Of a DNA stretch of 64,000 nt, positions 1-8,650 are shown one piece after another; position 1 is the first letter of the stretch; each line of letters begins with the position of its first letter. This DNA is from Burkholderiaceae bacterium (GTDB lineage: Bacteria; Pseudomonadota; Gammaproteobacteria; Burkholderiales; Burkholderiaceae_D): the NCBI GenBank assembly GCA_031291325.1, contig JARLJG010000053.1:40445-104444 (forward strand), written 5' to 3'. The position numbers and the translations under genes were made by a program. Under the pieces are notes generated by a model that made no database searches, was not told the DNA's origin, and saw nothing but the letters and a program-made list of their open reading frames with translations.

Positions 1-1210
1 TCAACGGCAGCAGCATCTGGTGGCTATTGGTCATTTCCATCATGATGATGAACGACGTCAACGGCGCGCGCGTGACGCCAGACAGGTAGGCCGCCATCGT
101 CATCAAGACGACGGCACTATGCGGCGCGAGCGACGGCAACAGCATTGCGATGTTTTCGCCGAAGCCGGCGCCGACGGCCAGCGACGGCGCGAAGATGCCG
201 CCGGCAATGCCGCCCATCGACGACAGCAGTGTGGCAACCAGCTTGGCCATGCCGAAATACCAGGGCAGCGCGGCGCCGTCTTCCAGCGTTTGGCGGGCCG
301 CCTGATAGCCGGTGCCGAAAACCAGCCCGTCCGAGCAAGCGCCGATGGCCGCGACGCCCAGCCCGCATAGCGCTGCCAACAGCAGCGGTTGCCTGGCCGC
401 CAGCGCGCTCAAACGCGGCGGCATGCGCAAGGATGCGGCGATCAGCAGGCGGCTGAAGATTGCGCCGGCAGCGCCGCCGGTCACTGCGCACACCATGATG
501 GGAAAAATGCTGTAATGCCAATCGAGATGCGCCCCGCTGCTGCCGAAATAAGTGTAGTTCCCAAGTAGCGCCAACGATATCAAGCCGGACAGGATGACCG
601 TCACCAAAGTCGAGCTATTGGCGTTGAAGACGTGCTTTTTGCTGAGTTCCTCGATCGCAAACATGATGCCGGCGAGTGGCGTGTTGAAGGCCGCAGCGAT
701 GCCGGCCGCGCCGCCCGCGAGAATCAGGATGCGGCGCATGCCATCGCCACGAAACGGTCCGCGCCCGTGGAACGCATGCATGATCGACGCCCCGATCTGA
801 ACCGTCGGCCCCTCGCGCCCGATGGACGCGCCAAATGCCAGGCCGCCCAGCGTCAATAGCACTTTGCCGATGGCGATGCGGACCGACAACAAACGCGTGG
901 AGAGCTGCTCGCCGCTGGCATCGATGGCGGCGATCGTCTGCGGAATGCCGCTGCCTTGCGCGCCAGGAAAAAAACGCGCGCACAGATAGGCCAGCAGCGC
1001 AAAACCGACCGGCATGAAAAATAGCGGCGCAAAGCGGAACGTGCCGACAACCCATTGGTTGACGCGGGTCGCATATTCCGCGCCCAACGCCAGCCCGACA
1101 GCCAGCAAACCCACCAGAACGGGACCCAGCAGCCAAGCCGAACCGCGATGCCACAAAGTCAGCATGCTGTCCCAGGGATAGCGGGCATCGTTTTGCGACG
1201 GTATCGGCAT
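1..1210 (-). CDS. CLC-family chloride channel or H+/Cl- antiporter (3' end beyond window)
   Basis: The track shows only shadow frames here. Reading the minus strand from the ATG at 1210 gives an open frame of about 403 codons running off the left edge. It has the CLC signatures in order: GSGIPQ, GREGPTVQ (with the gating glutamate) and GGIFAPSLAVGA. Hydrophobic helices lie throughout, as expected of a polytopic membrane protein moving chloride across the inner membrane, possibly with proton exchange. It is divergent from the marR-like gene, and an inverted repeat lies between them. Seen: the motifs. Inferred: ion selectivity and channel versus exchanger mode. The C-terminus, including any CBS domains, is outside the window. 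Confidence 0.9.
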   Translation of the reverse strand, partial: MPIPSQNDARYPWDSMLTLWHRGSAWLLGPVLVGLLAVGLALGAEYATRVNQWVVGTFRFAPLFFMPVGFALLAYLCARFFPGAQGSGIPQTIAAIDASGEQLSTRLLSVRIAIGKVLLTLGGLAFGASIGREGPTVQIGASIMHAFHGRGPFRGDGMRRILILAGGAAGIAAAFNTPLAGIMFAIEELSKKHVFNANSSTLVTVILSGLISLALLGNYTYFGSSGAHLDWHYSIFPIMVCAVTGGAAGAIFSRLLIAASLRMPPRLSALAARQPLLLAALCGLGVAAIGACSDGLVFGTGYQAARQTLEDGAALPWYFGMAKLVATLLSSMGGIAGGIFAPSLAVGAGFGENIAMLLPSLAPHSAVVLMTMAAYLSGVTRAPLTSFIIMMEMTNSHQMLLPL

Positions 1211-1320
1211 CTAGGATATGGAAGAAAAATCGTGACGCTGTTTCATTGCGCCAATTCTGGACAGCTTCCGGCAAATGAAGTCAAATGTTGTCGTCAGATA
1301 GAAATACATTATGTCGGACA

Positions 1321-1355
1321 TTATATTCGATTAAACTATATTTGTGCGAATATAA
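1321..1355. promoter_or_regulatory. Inverted repeat, candidate operator between the CLC gene and marR
   Basis: A perfect 9-bp inverted repeat, TTATATTCG and CGAATATAA, is separated by 17 bp in the AT-rich divergent region, about 30 bp upstream of the MarR start. MarR proteins usually bind palindromes in their own promoters, so autoregulation is a reasonable inference. No binding data exist here. Confidence 0.45.
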
Positions 1356-1383
1356 TTTGCGAAATACAACTTCTGGAACGAAT

Positions 1384-1902
1384 ATGCCCGGCAAGCAAGC
1401 ATTGCAAGACGATAGCAAGACAAACAGCGACGTGGCGACGCAGCCGCGCCTGGACATACTGAAGAAGCTGCGGATCGTCATCCGATCGGCGCAGCGCCAC
1501 TCGCAATGGATCGAGAAACAATGCGGCGTCAGCGGCGCGCAACTCTGGATGATGCAAGAATTGCATGACCATCCAGGCTTGCGAGTCGGCGAGCTGGCTG
1601 CCAGGCTGGCCATTCACCAGACCACGGCAAGCAACCTGGTGGACGCGCTGCGCAAGCTGGGTTACGTAGTAAAGGTGCGCGACGAGGTCGATCAGCGCGT
1701 GGTCAAGCTGGCGCTCACCGACGAAGGCATCGGCACCCTGGCGAAAGCGCCGAAACCGGCGCGCGGATTGCTGCCGGAAGCCATTTTGCACCTCGACGAA
1801 GCCAGTTTGGCGCAACTCGACCAAGGCTTGCAAGGGTTGTTGAAAAGCATCGGCCATCTCGACGAAGCCTTCGGCCTCATGCCGATGCCGTTCTCCATGT
1901 AG
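1384..1902 (+). CDS. MarR-family transcriptional regulator
   Basis: This is a 172-aa protein with a winged-helix core. The region GELAARLAIHQTTASNLVDALRKLGYV followed by a DQRVVKLALTDEG wing is the classic MarR recognition helix plus wing. The track ORF starts upstream at 1285, but that part is AT-rich promoter sequence containing an inverted repeat, so I use the ATG at 1384 (MPGKQAL). It lacks a strong Shine-Dalgarno sequence. The ligand and targets are unknown. The neighbouring divergent chloride channel and the gene itself are the simplest targets. It is convergent with pepP, with a 10-bp gap. Confidence 0.85.
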   Translation: MPGKQALQDDSKTNSDVATQPRLDILKKLRIVIRSAQRHSQWIEKQCGVSGAQLWMMQELHDHPGLRVGELAARLAIHQTTASNLVDALRKLGYVVKVRDEVDQRVVKLALTDEGIGTLAKAPKPARGLLPEAILHLDEASLAQLDQGLQGLLKSIGHLDEAFGLMPMPFSM

Positions 1903-1912
1903 AAGGGTTTCG

Positions 1913-3718
1913 CTATACTGACGCCGTGCTCTGCTCCAGCCAGGCCTTGGCCGCGCCATCGACCAAGGGCGACAAGCGCGCCCTGACCGTTGCATGGTAA
2001 GCATTCAACCAGGCGATTTCGTCGGCGCGCAGCAGCGATAAATCGACGCAGCGGACATCGATCGGGCACAAGGTCAGCGTCTCGAACTCCAGGAATTCGC
2101 CGAACTCGGTCGTCGCCGCACTGCGGTTGAGCACCAGGTTTTCAAAGCGCACGCCCCATTGCCCGGGCCGATACGTGCCCGGCTCGATCGAGGTAATCAT
2201 GCCCGGTTGCATCGCCGTGTGCGGGTCCGGCAGGCTGTAGCAAGAAATCGATTGCGGCCCTTCGTGGACGTTGAGGAAGTAACCGACGCCGTGGCCGGTG
2301 CCGTGGCCGTAATCGACGCCGCCAGCCCAGATCGGCGCGCGCGCGATCGCGTCCAGCATCGGCGACTTGGTGCCGCGCGGGAAACGCGTGCTGCTTAACG
2401 CAATCAAGCCCTTGAGCACCAAGGCGCAGTCGCGCTTTTGCTGTGCCGACACCTGGCCGACTGCGGTCACGCGCGTGATATCGGTGGTGCCGCCCAGGTA
2501 TTGCGCGCCGGAATCGATCAACAGCAAACCATCGCCTTCGACGGTCGCATGCGCTTCCTCGGTGGCGCTGTAATGCGGCATCGCGCCGTTGGCATTGAAG
2601 GCGGCAATCGTGCCGAAGCTGGGGCTGACGAATCCGGGCCGCCGTGCGCGCGCAGCCGTCACCTTGTCGTCGATAGTCAGTTCGGTGATGGTTTCGCGGC
2701 CCAAGGCTTGCTCGAACCAGGCAAAGAATTCGCACAATGCAGCGCCGTCCTGCTCCATCGCGGCGCGCACATGCTGCACTTCCTGCTCGCTCTTGCGCGA
2801 CTTGGCGAAAACCGTCGGATTGATCGCTTCCACCACGCGCACCGTAATCGCCTGGCGCAGGCCCAGCGTCACGCGGCGCGGATCGAGCAAGACTACGCTG
2901 TCGGCAGGCAGGGCGCGCAAGGCTGCAGCAGCCTCTGCATAAGGGGCCAGATCGACCCCGTCTTGCGCCAGGATCGCGCGCAATGCCTCCGGCACTTTGC
3001 CGTCGGCGACGTACAAGGTCGCGCGCTCGGTACCGACCAGCGCATGGGCGACAAAGATCGGGTTATAGCTGACATCCGACCCGCGCAGATTGAACAGGTA
3101 GGCGATATCGTCCAGCGTCGAAATGAAATGCCATTGCGCGTGCTGCTCGCGCATTGTCTGCCGCACCGCCGCCAGCTTGGCGCTGCGCGGCAACGGAGCA
3201 TGCGGCGCTGCATGCTCGAACACCGGCGCGCTTGGCAGCGACGGACGTTCGCTCCAGATATCGTCGAGCAGATCGCAATCGGTGCGCAATTTGACCTGGC
3301 GCGCATTCAACGCCTGTTCCAGCGCGCGCGCGCCGGCCAGGCCCAGCACCGCGCCGTCGACCGCGACGGTTTGCCCCGGCTGCATATTCTCGGCCAGCCA
3401 ATCGACATGCAGCGCGCTGCCGCCGCCCGGAATCTTCATCAATGCGATGCCGGTGCCGGCCAACTGCGTTTCGGCTTGCGCCCAATAGCGAGCGTCGACC
3501 CACAGGCCGGCAAATTCGGCAGTAACGATCAAGGTGCCGACCGAGCCGGTGAAGCCGGACAGCCAGACGCGACCGCCCCAGCGGTCCGGCAAATATTCCG
3601 ATAAATGCGGGTCGGCTGAGGGCACCAGGCAGGCGTCCACTTGGCGGAGTGACATGGCAGTGCGCAAAGCCTGGATGCGCGTGCGGGTGATGGCTTGGGT
3701 AGCGTGGAGGGTATCCAT
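1913..3718 (-). CDS. Xaa-Pro aminopeptidase (M24B, long form)
   Basis: This 601-aa cytosolic metallopeptidase releases N-terminal residues that precede proline. The length matches the three-domain form (two creatinase-like N-terminal domains plus a pita-bread catalytic domain), longer than the E. coli PepP type of about 440 aa. Dinuclear metal ligands are visible in order: the two Asp in LLIDSGAQYLGGTTDITR, the His in GHGTGHGVG, the Glu in SIEPGTY and the Glu in VRFENLVL. The ATG at 3718 starts a conserved-looking N-terminus. It is a monocistronic housekeeping gene between marR and the Crp/Fnr gene. The exact substrate range is inferred from the family. Confidence 0.93.
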   Translation of the reverse strand: MDTLHATQAITRTRIQALRTAMSLRQVDACLVPSADPHLSEYLPDRWGGRVWLSGFTGSVGTLIVTAEFAGLWVDARYWAQAETQLAGTGIALMKIPGGGSALHVDWLAENMQPGQTVAVDGAVLGLAGARALEQALNARQVKLRTDCDLLDDIWSERPSLPSAPVFEHAAPHAPLPRSAKLAAVRQTMREQHAQWHFISTLDDIAYLFNLRGSDVSYNPIFVAHALVGTERATLYVADGKVPEALRAILAQDGVDLAPYAEAAAALRALPADSVVLLDPRRVTLGLRQAITVRVVEAINPTVFAKSRKSEQEVQHVRAAMEQDGAALCEFFAWFEQALGRETITELTIDDKVTAARARRPGFVSPSFGTIAAFNANGAMPHYSATEEAHATVEGDGLLLIDSGAQYLGGTTDITRVTAVGQVSAQQKRDCALVLKGLIALSSTRFPRGTKSPMLDAIARAPIWAGGVDYGHGTGHGVGYFLNVHEGPQSISCYSLPDPHTAMQPGMITSIEPGTYRPGQWGVRFENLVLNRSAATTEFGEFLEFETLTLCPIDVRCVDLSLLRADEIAWLNAYHATVRARLSPLVDGAAKAWLEQSTASV

Positions 3719-3820
3719 GATTAATTGTAGTTTTCCTGTGAGTCGCAGTAAGCGACATCATACAGAAAGCCGCCGCTGCGCACTTGCGCGGGCGGCAAAG
3801 GCGCAACTATCTTGGCGCGC

Positions 3821-4513
3821 CTAGCCGGCCGCGTCGAACGAGCGCAGGCCGTCGAGATCGAGAATCGTCACGCTGCCGTAGTCGATCCGCAGCAACCCGG
3901 CCCTTTCCAGCACTTGCAACGCCTGATTTGCGCGCTGCCGCGAGGTGCTGCACAGATAGCCGATTTCTTCCTGCGAAATCTGCAATTGCCGTTGCTGGCT
4001 GGGATTCAGGTAAGAATTGAACAAGGCGGCCAGACAGCGCGCCACGCGGGCGTCGGTGTCGAGCATGCGGTCGTATTCCACCAGGGAAATAAACACCCCG
4101 AGCCGCTCGTTCAATTGCAGCAGCAGGAAACGATTGAAGGGGATGCTATTGTCGAGCAGCCAATTGAAGGTGGCGCGCGGCATGAATGCGAGGCGGCTGT
4201 CGCGCAACGCAATCACGTCGTAGCGGCGCGGCTCGGTCTTCAACACCGATCCTTCGCCAAACCAGCCGCCGGTCAACACCCCGGTAAACGTCACGGTTTT
4301 TCCTTCCGGCGAGTCGCTGCTCATCTTCAGCAAGCCGTCGATCACGCCGATCCAGTGTTCAACCTGGTCGCCCTTGTGGCAGACGTAGCCGCCGGCTGGC
4401 ACGAAGCGCTCGACTACTTCGGTTTCGACACGGGCCATTTGTTCTGCGGTCAAGGAGCGCGCCCAAATGGCTTGATGCAACATTTCCTGCAACACTGATT
4501 TCCTTGAATTCAT
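3821..4513 (-). CDS. Crp/Fnr-family transcriptional regulator
   Basis: The protein is about 230 aa. An N-terminal cyclic-nucleotide-binding fold (GGYVCHKGDQVEHWIGVIDGLLKM ... GGWFGEGSVL) precedes a C-terminal winged helix of Crp type (ISQEEIGYLCSTSRQRANQALQVLERAGLL). No N-terminal cysteine cluster is present, so it is not a classic iron-sulfur FNR. The track starts at a GTG (4528). The ATG at 4513 (MNSRKSV) has a GGTGG about 12 nt upstream and is preferred. The effector and regulon are unknown. It is divergent from the acyl-CoA synthetase operon, so control of that operon is possible. The 334-bp divergent space holds the repeat element at 4686-4818. Confidence 0.85.
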   Translation of the reverse strand: MNSRKSVLQEMLHQAIWARSLTAEQMARVETEVVERFVPAGGYVCHKGDQVEHWIGVIDGLLKMSSDSPEGKTVTFTGVLTGGWFGEGSVLKTEPRRYDVIALRDSRLAFMPRATFNWLLDNSIPFNRFLLLQLNERLGVFISLVEYDRMLDTDARVARCLAALFNSYLNPSQQRQLQISQEEIGYLCSTSRQRANQALQVLERAGLLRIDYGSVTILDLDGLRSFDAAG

Positions 4514-4685
4514 TGTGCAACGCACCACCGATAGATTGCAATTAACTGTGAATTGTCAAACGAATGACAACAGACACGGGATTAAGGTTCTAGTATTCTC
4601 TGCAATATAGAAATACGCGAGACATTGTAAGCGGATATCGGTTGCCGAGGAATAACAAACCGGGCCGATTCCCACAATGTAAACA

Positions 4686-4818
4686 GGGCGTCTCTAAAAA
4701 TCGTAGCGAGCGGCCCAAGTTTGGGTCGAGAAGCGGAGCTGTACGAAGGTACAGTGAGCATCGCAGACCCGAAATGGCCGGGCCGCGTAAGCCGCGCAGT
4801 AGATTTTTAGAGATGCCC
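4686..4818. repeat. 133-bp repeat-like element with 17-bp terminal inverted repeats
   Basis: The ends gggcgtctctaaaaatc and gatttttagagatgccc are inverted repeats with one mismatch over 17 bp. Inside are further self-complementary stretches (for example CTGTAC and GTACAG around GAAG, and GCCCAAGTTTGGGTC). No coding frame is supported. The layout is that of a MITE or other dispersed palindromic element. It ends 29 bp before the acyl-CoA synthetase ATG, so it would lie in its 5' leader or promoter. I believe similar sequences are scattered in Oxalobacteraceae genomes, but copy number cannot be checked here. Confidence 0.6.
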
Positions 4819-4847
4819 GACAGTATTCAAAGCGAAAGAGCTGGCAA

Positions 4848-6821
4848 ATGGTGGAGACAACCCCAAACACACCCTTTTCGAGTGCAGCGTCGACGTTTCC
4901 GCGTCTGCTGTTGCAAAACGCGCAGATGCGCGCCGATTTACCGGCGATGCGCGAAAAAGACCTGGGTATTTGGCAAACCTGGAACTGGCCGCAAGTCGCC
5001 GCCGAAGTGCGCGCCTTTGCCTGCGGCTTGGCCGCTCTCGGCTTTCGGCGCGGCATGACGCTGGCCGTCATCGGCGACAACCGGCCGCGCCTGTACTGGG
5101 CGATGGCGGCGGCGCAATGCCTGGGCGGCATCCCGGTTCCCCTGTATCAAGACGCGCCGGCTGCCGATATGTCCTACGTGCTGGAAGACGCGGAAATCGA
5201 CTTTGCGGTGGCGGAAGATCAAGAACAAGTCGATAAATTGTTCGAAATCAAACAAACGCTGTCGCGTATTTCCCACATCGTCGTCGATTACGAGCGTGGT
5301 TTGCGCCACTATGGGCAGGCCGAATTGCGCACTTTCGAGAAAATCCAGGAATTGGGCCGCGCCTATGACTTGGCGCATCCCGACTTCTTCATGCAAGAAG
5401 TGGGCGCCGGCAGCGCGCAGGAAACTGCAATCATCCTGTATACCTCCGGCACCACCGGCAAGCCGAAAGGCGTTTGCCATAGCCATCAGGCGATGATTGC
5501 GACGGCTACGACGCTGGTCGAATTCGATCAGTTGAATCAAAACGACAATATCCTGTGTTACCTGCCGCTGGCCTGGATCGGCGATTTCCTGTATTCGTAC
5601 GCGCAGTCGATGCTGACCGGCCTGTGCCTGAATTGCCCGGAATCGCCGCACACCGTGATGACCGATTTGCGCGAAATCGGGCCGTCCTATTATTTCGGTC
5701 CGCCGCGCGTCTACGAAAACATCCTGACGCAAGTGATGATCCGCATCGAAGACGCAAGCTGGATCAAGCGCACCATGTTTCATTCGTTCATGAAGGTTGC
5801 CAAGCGCGTCGGCCTGCGCATCTTGCAGGGAGAGGGCGGCATCGGCCTGGGTGACCGCTTGCTGTATGCGCTGGGCGAGCTGGTGGTCTATGGACCGCTG
5901 AAAAACGTGCTCGGATTGTCGCGCGTCAAGGTGGCATACACCGGCGGCGAAGCGATCGGCCCCGACTTGTTCGATTTCTACCGCTCCATCGGCGTCAACT
6001 TGAAGCAGTTGTACGGGATGACGGAAACCTGCGTGTCGGTTTGCATGCAAGCCTCGGGCGAGGTCAAACTCGATACGGTAGGCCGCCCGATGCGCGGCGT
6101 CGAAGTAAAAATTGCAACCGATGGCGAAGTGCTGGTGCGCTCGCCCGGCTTGATGCAAGGCTATTTCAAGCGCCCGGACGACACCGCCGAAGCAATCGAC
6201 GATGACGGCTACTTCCACACTGGCGACGCCGGCTTTTTCGACCACGATGGCCATTTGAAAATCATCGACCGCGCCAAGGATGTCGGCAAGATGGCCGACG
6301 GTCGGATGTTTGCGCCGAAATACATCGAAAACAAGTTGAAATTCTTCCCCTTCATCAAGGAAGCGGTGGCCTTCGGCGACGGCCGCAACGAATGCACGGC
6401 CTTCGTCAACATCGACATCGACGCCGTCGGCAACTGGGCCGAGCGGCGCGGCATCTCTTACAGCGGCTATACCGACCTGACCGGACAACAAGCGGTGTAC
6501 GACTTGATCCACGAATGCGTCGAAAAGGTGAACATCGACCTGTCGCAAGACAGCTTGCTGGCCGGTTCGCAAATCTGCCGCTTCCTGATCTTGCACAAGG
6601 AACTCGATCCCGACGATGACGAGTTGACCCGCACCCGCAAGGTGCGACGCCGCTTCATCGCCGACAAATACGCGATCCTGATCGAGGCGTTGTATACGGG
6701 CAAGACTTCGCAATACATCGAGACCCAGGTGAAATTCGAAGACGGACGGCAAGGCAAGGTCAGCGCGGATTTGCAGATCCGCAGCGCCAAAACCTTTGTC
6801 GAAACCAAGAAAGCCGCCTGA
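4848..6821 (+). CDS. AMP-dependent acyl-CoA synthetase (long-chain type)
   Basis: This 657-aa ANL-superfamily enzyme activates a carboxylic acid to its CoA thioester via an acyl-adenylate. The P-loop ILYTSGTTGKPKG, the LYGMTET aromatic/Thr motif, the TGD-containing hinge (YFHTGDAGFFD) and the C-terminal domain KDVGKMADGRMFAPKYIENKLK are all visible. Its length and insertions suit the FACL/long-chain clade. It opens an operon with a Liv-type importer and a PaaK-like protein, so the transported substrate is probably an organic acid activated on entry. The real substrate (fatty, aromatic or branched acid) cannot be read from the sequence. The ATG at 4848 has a weak GAAAGAG upstream. Confidence 0.85.
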   Translation: MVETTPNTPFSSAASTFPRLLLQNAQMRADLPAMREKDLGIWQTWNWPQVAAEVRAFACGLAALGFRRGMTLAVIGDNRPRLYWAMAAAQCLGGIPVPLYQDAPAADMSYVLEDAEIDFAVAEDQEQVDKLFEIKQTLSRISHIVVDYERGLRHYGQAELRTFEKIQELGRAYDLAHPDFFMQEVGAGSAQETAIILYTSGTTGKPKGVCHSHQAMIATATTLVEFDQLNQNDNILCYLPLAWIGDFLYSYAQSMLTGLCLNCPESPHTVMTDLREIGPSYYFGPPRVYENILTQVMIRIEDASWIKRTMFHSFMKVAKRVGLRILQGEGGIGLGDRLLYALGELVVYGPLKNVLGLSRVKVAYTGGEAIGPDLFDFYRSIGVNLKQLYGMTETCVSVCMQASGEVKLDTVGRPMRGVEVKIATDGEVLVRSPGLMQGYFKRPDDTAEAIDDDGYFHTGDAGFFDHDGHLKIIDRAKDVGKMADGRMFAPKYIENKLKFFPFIKEAVAFGDGRNECTAFVNIDIDAVGNWAERRGISYSGYTDLTGQQAVYDLIHECVEKVNIDLSQDSLLAGSQICRFLILHKELDPDDDELTRTRKVRRRFIADKYAILIEALYTGKTSQYIETQVKFEDGRQGKVSADLQIRSAKTFVETKKAA

Positions 6822-6850
6822 ACGGCGCATCACGAGGCGACCCCATCACT

Positions 6851-7639
6851 ATGACAGACCAGCGCAAAATCGGCGATGTGATCCTGGACTTGCAGGGAAT
6901 CTCGCTATCGTTTGGCGGCGTGCGCGCGCTGACCGACATTTCCTTCAACGTCCGGCAGCATGAAATCCGCGCAATCATCGGCCCCAACGGCGCAGGAAAA
7001 AGTTCGATGCTCAACGTCATCAACGGCGTCTACCACCCGCAGCAAGGCAGCATCATGTTTCGCGGCCAGACCCGGCGCGCAATGAATCCGACCAGCGTCG
7101 CCCATCAAGGCATCGCCCGCACCTTTCAAAACATCGCGCTGTTCAAGGGCATGACGGTGCTCGACAACATCATGACCGGGCGCAATACCAAGATGCGCAG
7201 CGGCTTGTTAGCCAATGCGCTCTGGTGGGGCAAGGCCCGCAACGAAGAAATCGCGCATCGGCGCAAGGTGGAAGAGGTGATCGATTTCCTGGAAATACAG
7301 CATATCCGCAAGACACCGGTCGGGCGCTTGCCGTATGGTCTGCAAAAGCGCGTGGAATTGGCGCGCGCGCTGGCGGCCGAGCCGGACATGCTGCTGCTGG
7401 ACGAACCGATGGCCGGTATGAACGTAGAAGAAAAACAGGACATGTGCCGCTTCGTGCTGGACGTCAACGACCAGTTCGGCACCACCATCGTGCTGATCGA
7501 GCACGACATGGGCGTGGTGATGGATATTTCCGACCGCGTGGTGGTGCTGGACTACGGCAAAAAAATCGGCGACGGCACGCCGGACGAAGTGATGAAAAAC
7601 CCGGACGTGATCGATGCCTATCTCGGCACTTCGCACTGA
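6851..7639 (+). CDS. Liv-type ABC transporter ATP-binding protein (LivG-like)
   Basis: This 262-aa cytoplasmic ATPase has a Walker A GPNGAGKSS, a signature region LPYGLQKRVELARALAAEPDMLLLDEP with Walker B, and the H-loop LIEHDMGVVMDIS. The length and the TFQNIALF region match LivG, one of the paired ATPases of branched-chain amino-acid-type (HAAT) importers. It follows the synthetase by 29 nt, and the permeases follow it, so it is co-transcribed. A palindromic repeat separates it from the first permease. Confidence 0.9.
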   Translation: MTDQRKIGDVILDLQGISLSFGGVRALTDISFNVRQHEIRAIIGPNGAGKSSMLNVINGVYHPQQGSIMFRGQTRRAMNPTSVAHQGIARTFQNIALFKGMTVLDNIMTGRNTKMRSGLLANALWWGKARNEEIAHRRKVEEVIDFLEIQHIRKTPVGRLPYGLQKRVELARALAAEPDMLLLDEPMAGMNVEEKQDMCRFVLDVNDQFGTTIVLIEHDMGVVMDISDRVVVLDYGKKIGDGTPDEVMKNPDVIDAYLGTSH

Positions 7640-7660
7640 ACAACTGAGGTTATGTGCCTT

Positions 7661-7692
7661 GCTCCCCTCTCCCGCCTGCGGGAGAGGGGAGC
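7661..7692. repeat. Perfect palindromic hairpin repeat, copy 1
   Basis: Two 15-bp arms (GCTCCCCTCTCCCGC and its complement) flank a CT loop, between the livG-like and livH-like genes. A near copy occurs at 37812, and related copies lie at 42381 and 42521. It is a dispersed palindrome of the CCCTCTCCC type common in proteobacterial intergenic regions. Within an operon it may modulate RNA stability or partial termination, which is an inference. Confidence 0.75.
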
Positions 7693-7727
7693 ATTGCGCG
7701 TAACATCATTGAACAAGGAAGTTTTCA

Positions 7728-8642
7728 ATGCAATTTTTCTTTGAAATCCTGATCAACGGCATGCTGTCCGGCTTGATGTATTCGTTAGTCGCGCTCGGCT
7801 TCGTGCTGATCTACAAGGCGTCCGGCGTGTTCAACTTCGCGCAGGGCGCGATGGTATATTTCGCCGCGCTGGCGGTGGTCGGCTTGATGGACAAGGGCTG
7901 GCCGATGTGGGCGGCCATAGGCGGCGCTTTCGTGGTCATGCTGATCCTGGGCCTGGCGACCGAGCGGCTGGTGTTGCGCAAACTGGTCAACCAGCCGGCC
8001 ATCACGCTGTTCATGGCGACCATCGGCTTGAGCTTCTTCCTCGAAGGCCTGGGGCCGCTATTGTTCGGCAGCGAAGTGCGTGCCATCGATCTGGGCATCG
8101 TCGACGAGCCGATCGAAGCGATCATGAATTCGGTCGGCATCGGCGTTTCCAAGTTCGACCTGTTCGCCTCCGGCATGGTGATCGTGCTGGTCACGCTGCT
8201 GAGTCTGTTCTTCCAGAAGACCAAGGTCGGACGCGCGCTGCGGGCAGTGGCCGACGACCATCAGGCGGCGCTCTCGCTCGGCATCCCATTGCAGCATATC
8301 TGGGCCATCGTCTGGGGCGTGGCCGGATTCGTCGCCTTGGTGGCCGGCTTGCTGTGGGGTTCGCGCAATGGTGTGCAGTTTGCGTTGACGATGACGGCGC
8401 TGAAGGCCTTGCCGGTGTTGATCCTGGGTGGCTTCACGTCGGTGCCGGGCGCCATCGTCGGCGGCTTGATTATCGGCGCGTCGGAAAAGCTGGCCGAGAT
8501 TTATTTGCCTCCGATCATGCAGGATATGTTCGGCGGCAATTTCGGCGGTATCGAAGGCTGGTTCCCGTATGTGTTCGCGCTATTGTTCTTGTTGGTGCGG
8601 CCTGAGGGTCTGTTTGGCGAAAAACATATCGATCGGGTTTAG
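7728..8642 (+). CDS. Liv-type ABC transporter permease (LivH-like)
   Basis: This 304-aa polytopic inner-membrane protein has the LivH N-terminus ILINGMLSGLMYSLVALGFVLIYKASGVFNFAQGAM and the cytoplasmic coupling region GRALRAVADDHQAALSLGI, which contacts the ATPase. An AGGAAG ribosome site lies just upstream. It pairs with the next gene to form the membrane channel of the importer. The family moves amino acids, amides and small organic acids. The neighbouring CoA ligases suggest a carboxylate substrate here. Confidence 0.9.
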   Translation: MQFFFEILINGMLSGLMYSLVALGFVLIYKASGVFNFAQGAMVYFAALAVVGLMDKGWPMWAAIGGAFVVMLILGLATERLVLRKLVNQPAITLFMATIGLSFFLEGLGPLLFGSEVRAIDLGIVDEPIEAIMNSVGIGVSKFDLFASGMVIVLVTLLSLFFQKTKVGRALRAVADDHQAALSLGIPLQHIWAIVWGVAGFVALVAGLLWGSRNGVQFALTMTALKALPVLILGGFTSVPGAIVGGLIIGASEKLAEIYLPPIMQDMFGGNFGGIEGWFPYVFALLFLLVRPEGLFGEKHIDRV

Positions 8643-8650
8643 GAAAACGC

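Noticed and set aside
1281-1613. 110-aa minus ORF overlapping marR
   Set aside because: Shadow frame over the marR promoter and coding region. The plus-strand MarR fold is clear.
4938-6833. 631-aa minus-strand ORF opposite the acyl-CoA synthetase
   Set aside because: Long antisense frame caused by GC-rich codon structure. The plus strand has the ANL motifs; the minus product has no recognisable fold.
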